A stretch of DNA of 7,626 nucleotides from Alphaproteobacteria bacterium (GTDB lineage: Bacteria; Pseudomonadota; Alphaproteobacteria; UBA8366). The stretch is taken from contig JABJCS010000694.1 of the NCBI GenBank assembly GCA_018665505.1, positions 1-7,626 on the forward strand, in the 5' to 3' direction. The notes below the pieces were generated by a model, which was not told the origin of the DNA, made no database searches, and was given only the letters and a program-made list of their open reading frames with translations. Positions 6,390 through 7,626 of this stretch are shown here, piece after piece (position 1 is the first letter of the stretch; every line of letters begins with the position of its first letter). Position numbers and translations under genes: made by a program.

Positions 6390-6785
6390 ATGGCCATTGA
6401 ACATAAAGTCGGAAATCTCTCGCGCCACATCGGCCAGGTCACCGAGGAATGGCGGGAAGGATATTGCAAACTCACCGTCGAACTCAGCGAACAGCACATT
6501 AACCGCAGCGGCGCGGTCGATGGCGGTGTCTTCGCGATCTTGATCGATTCCGCCGCAGCCTATGCAGGCACTTTCGCGAAGACGGGTGAGCCGCGCAACG
6601 ACTGCGCCACCATCTCCATGAACGTTAACTTCGCCGGGCAGCCATCTGGCAAAAGGCTGGTTGCTGAAGGTCACGTCCGGCGTTCGGGAAAACGGATCTT
6701 CTTCGCATCCTGCACCGTCACCGACGAGGACGGTACCCTTTGCGCTTTCGGGGATTGCACCTTCCGGATATTCAGCCCCCGTTAA
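6390..6785 (+). CDS. PaaI-like hotdog-fold thioesterase (131 aa)
   Basis: This is a small cytoplasmic hotdog-fold protein of the PaaI/YdiI-type acyl-CoA thioesterase group, which hydrolyses acyl-CoA thioesters as a dimer or tetramer. The core motif at about residues 38-55 reads NRSGAVDGGVFAILIDSA. It fits the family pattern N-x3-G-x-(V/H)-x-GG...D, with the catalytic-type Asp53 present. The His that usually precedes the GG pair is Asp44 here. The long central helix (GGVFAILIDSAAAYAG) and the strands ISMNVNFAG, LVAEGHVRRSGKRIFFASCTV and CAFGDCTFRIF complete the fold. I chose the ATG at 6390 because AAGG (6378-6381) lies 8 nt upstream; an in-frame ATG at 6375 lacks a ribosome-binding site and would add five residues. 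The gene is divergent from the cyclase and converges on the chemoreceptor gene with an 8-bp gap. The acyl substrate is unknown. Confidence 0.88.
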   Translation: MAIEHKVGNLSRHIGQVTEEWREGYCKLTVELSEQHINRSGAVDGGVFAILIDSAAAYAGTFAKTGEPRNDCATISMNVNFAGQPSGKRLVAEGHVRRSGKRIFFASCTVTDEDGTLCAFGDCTFRIFSPR

Positions 6786-6793
6786 AGGATCGC

Positions 6794-7626
6794 TTACGCG
6801 GCCCGCACCTCTTCCAGAAATGTTTGCACGAGGGTCCGCAAGTGTTCAGCTTCGCGTGATAGTTCGCTCGACGCGGAATAGACCTGCCCGGCGGCCGCGC
6901 CCGACTCACTCGCAGCCTCGTTTACCTTCAAAATACTGGATGCCACCTCTTGCGATCCGGCAGCGGCCTCTTGCACGTTCCGGGCAATCTCTCCGGTCGT
7001 GGCGCTCTGTTCTTCGACTGCCGCCGCAATGCTGCCACCGATCTCATTGATCCGATTGATCACGTCGACGATTTCCTCCATGGAACCGACAGCTTCGCGT
7101 GTCGCTGACTTTACGGCCGTCACTTGTTGGCTGATGCTTTCGGTCGCTTGCGTTGTTTGGTTGGCCAGGCTTTTTACTTCGCTTGCGACAACGGCGAATC
7201 CCTTGCCCGCATCCCCTGCACGGGCCGCTTCAATGGTCGCATTCAACGCCAGAAGATTGGTTTGCTCGGCGATATCGTTAATCAGTTGCACAACCTCTCC
7301 GATCCGATCCGCCGCCAAAGACAGACCTTGAACTTTTTCCTGCGTGTCATTCGCGGTCACCGTCGCGGATCGGGTAATAGCGCTGGATTCTTGTACCCGG
7401 CTGCTGATTTCATCGATTGAACCGGAGAGCTCTTCCGCGGCAGACGCCACGGTTTGCACGTTCATCGTCATCTCCTCTGACGCGGATGCCACGGTCCCGG
7501 CCTGATGGCTGGCTTGCTCGGCGGTCTCCGTCATCGTCTGCGACGTCGCTTCCATTTCAGTAGCGGCGGACGTCACCGTCTCCAGAACGCTTGAAACCTC
7601 ATTGTCGAAACCCGTCGTCGATTCCT
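6794..7626 (-). CDS. Methyl-accepting chemotaxis protein, C-terminal signalling domain (partial, cut by window edge)
   Basis: About 277 residues of the C-terminal part are visible. The frame stays open through the window edge, so sensor, membrane and HAMP regions lie outside. The visible part is a long antiparallel coiled coil with heptad-type Ala, Ser, Glu and Gln content. The highly conserved hairpin tip (about 7202-7267) contains [18 protein letters not shown] followed by GKGFAVVA, which contacts the CheA kinase and CheW. Likely methylation sites are Glu/Gln pairs in segments such as ASASEEM and AAAVEEQSA. The C-terminus FLEEVRAA has no NWETF-type pentapeptide for tethering CheR/CheB. GTG at 7576 is an internal Val, not the start. 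The TAA stop lies 8 bp from the end of the convergent thioesterase gene. The ligand cannot be inferred. Confidence 0.95.
   Translation of the reverse strand, partial: ESTTGFDNEVSSVLETVTSAATEMEATSQTMTETAEQASHQAGTVASASEEMTMNVQTVASAAEELSGSIDEISSRVQESSAITRSATVTANDTQEKVQGLSLAADRIGEVVQLINDIAEQTNLLALNATIEAARAGDAGKGFAVVASEVKSLANQTTQATESISQQVTAVKSATREAVGSMEEIVDVINRINEIGGSIAAAVEEQSATTGEIARNVQEAAAGSQEVASSILKVNEAASESGAAAGQVYSASSELSREAEHLRTLVQTFLEEVRAA

Noticed and set aside
7574..7576. GTG as the start of a short, soluble chemotaxis-like protein
   Set aside because: The coil-forming frame continues without a stop upstream to the window edge, so the GTG is an internal Val codon of a longer receptor.

Overview
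The window is a gene-dense stretch of a bacterial chromosome, most likely from an alphaproteobacterium of the Rhodospirillales type. The reasons are moderately high GC with G/C-rich third positions, a tandem universal stress protein ending in the GAYSHSRLRE...LGGVT style common in that class, a chemotaxis receptor tail ending in FLEEVRAA, and an FNR/FixK-type box. The genus cannot be set from this sequence. I saw no phage, transposon, CRISPR, tRNA or rRNA signal, and every gap between genes is under about 110 bases.

Layout, left to right. (1) 1-1307, plus strand: a 16-bp perfect FNR/FixK-like palindrome, then a tandem universal stress protein gene and a small acidic protein of unknown function 17 bp downstream, probably one operon. 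(2) 1364-2116, plus strand: a classical short-chain dehydrogenase. It converges, with an 18-bp gap, on (3) 2135-3748, minus strand: a carboxyltransferase (beta) subunit of the acyl-CoA carboxylase family, with no biotin carboxylase gene beside it. (4) 3840-4364, plus strand: a cupin-fold protein with cysteine-dioxygenase-like histidines, divergent from the carboxylase across 91 bp. (5) 4386-4429: a perfect 20-bp-stem hairpin between convergent genes. (6) 4464-6281, minus strand: a multidomain class III adenylate cyclase with an SRPBCC-like N-terminus and a Cys4 zinc-ribbon-like middle. (7) 6390-6785, plus strand: a PaaI-like hotdog thioesterase, divergent from the cyclase. (8) 6794 to the window edge, minus strand: the C-terminal signalling part of a methyl-accepting chemotaxis protein.

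Two themes can be inferred. The left end looks like a low-oxygen or stress-response operon: box spacing, extended -10 and a UspA-type product all agree. The middle and right hold acyl-CoA-related enzymes (dehydrogenase, carboxyltransferase, thioesterase) mixed with signalling proteins (cAMP cyclase, chemoreceptor). These are separate transcription units on alternating strands, so shared function is not shown. No clearly new multi-gene system is visible. The items most worth following up are the FNR/FixK-like promoter with its unknown partner gene, the architecture of the cyclase, the unusual active-site residues in the carboxyltransferase and thioesterase, and the long perfect hairpin.
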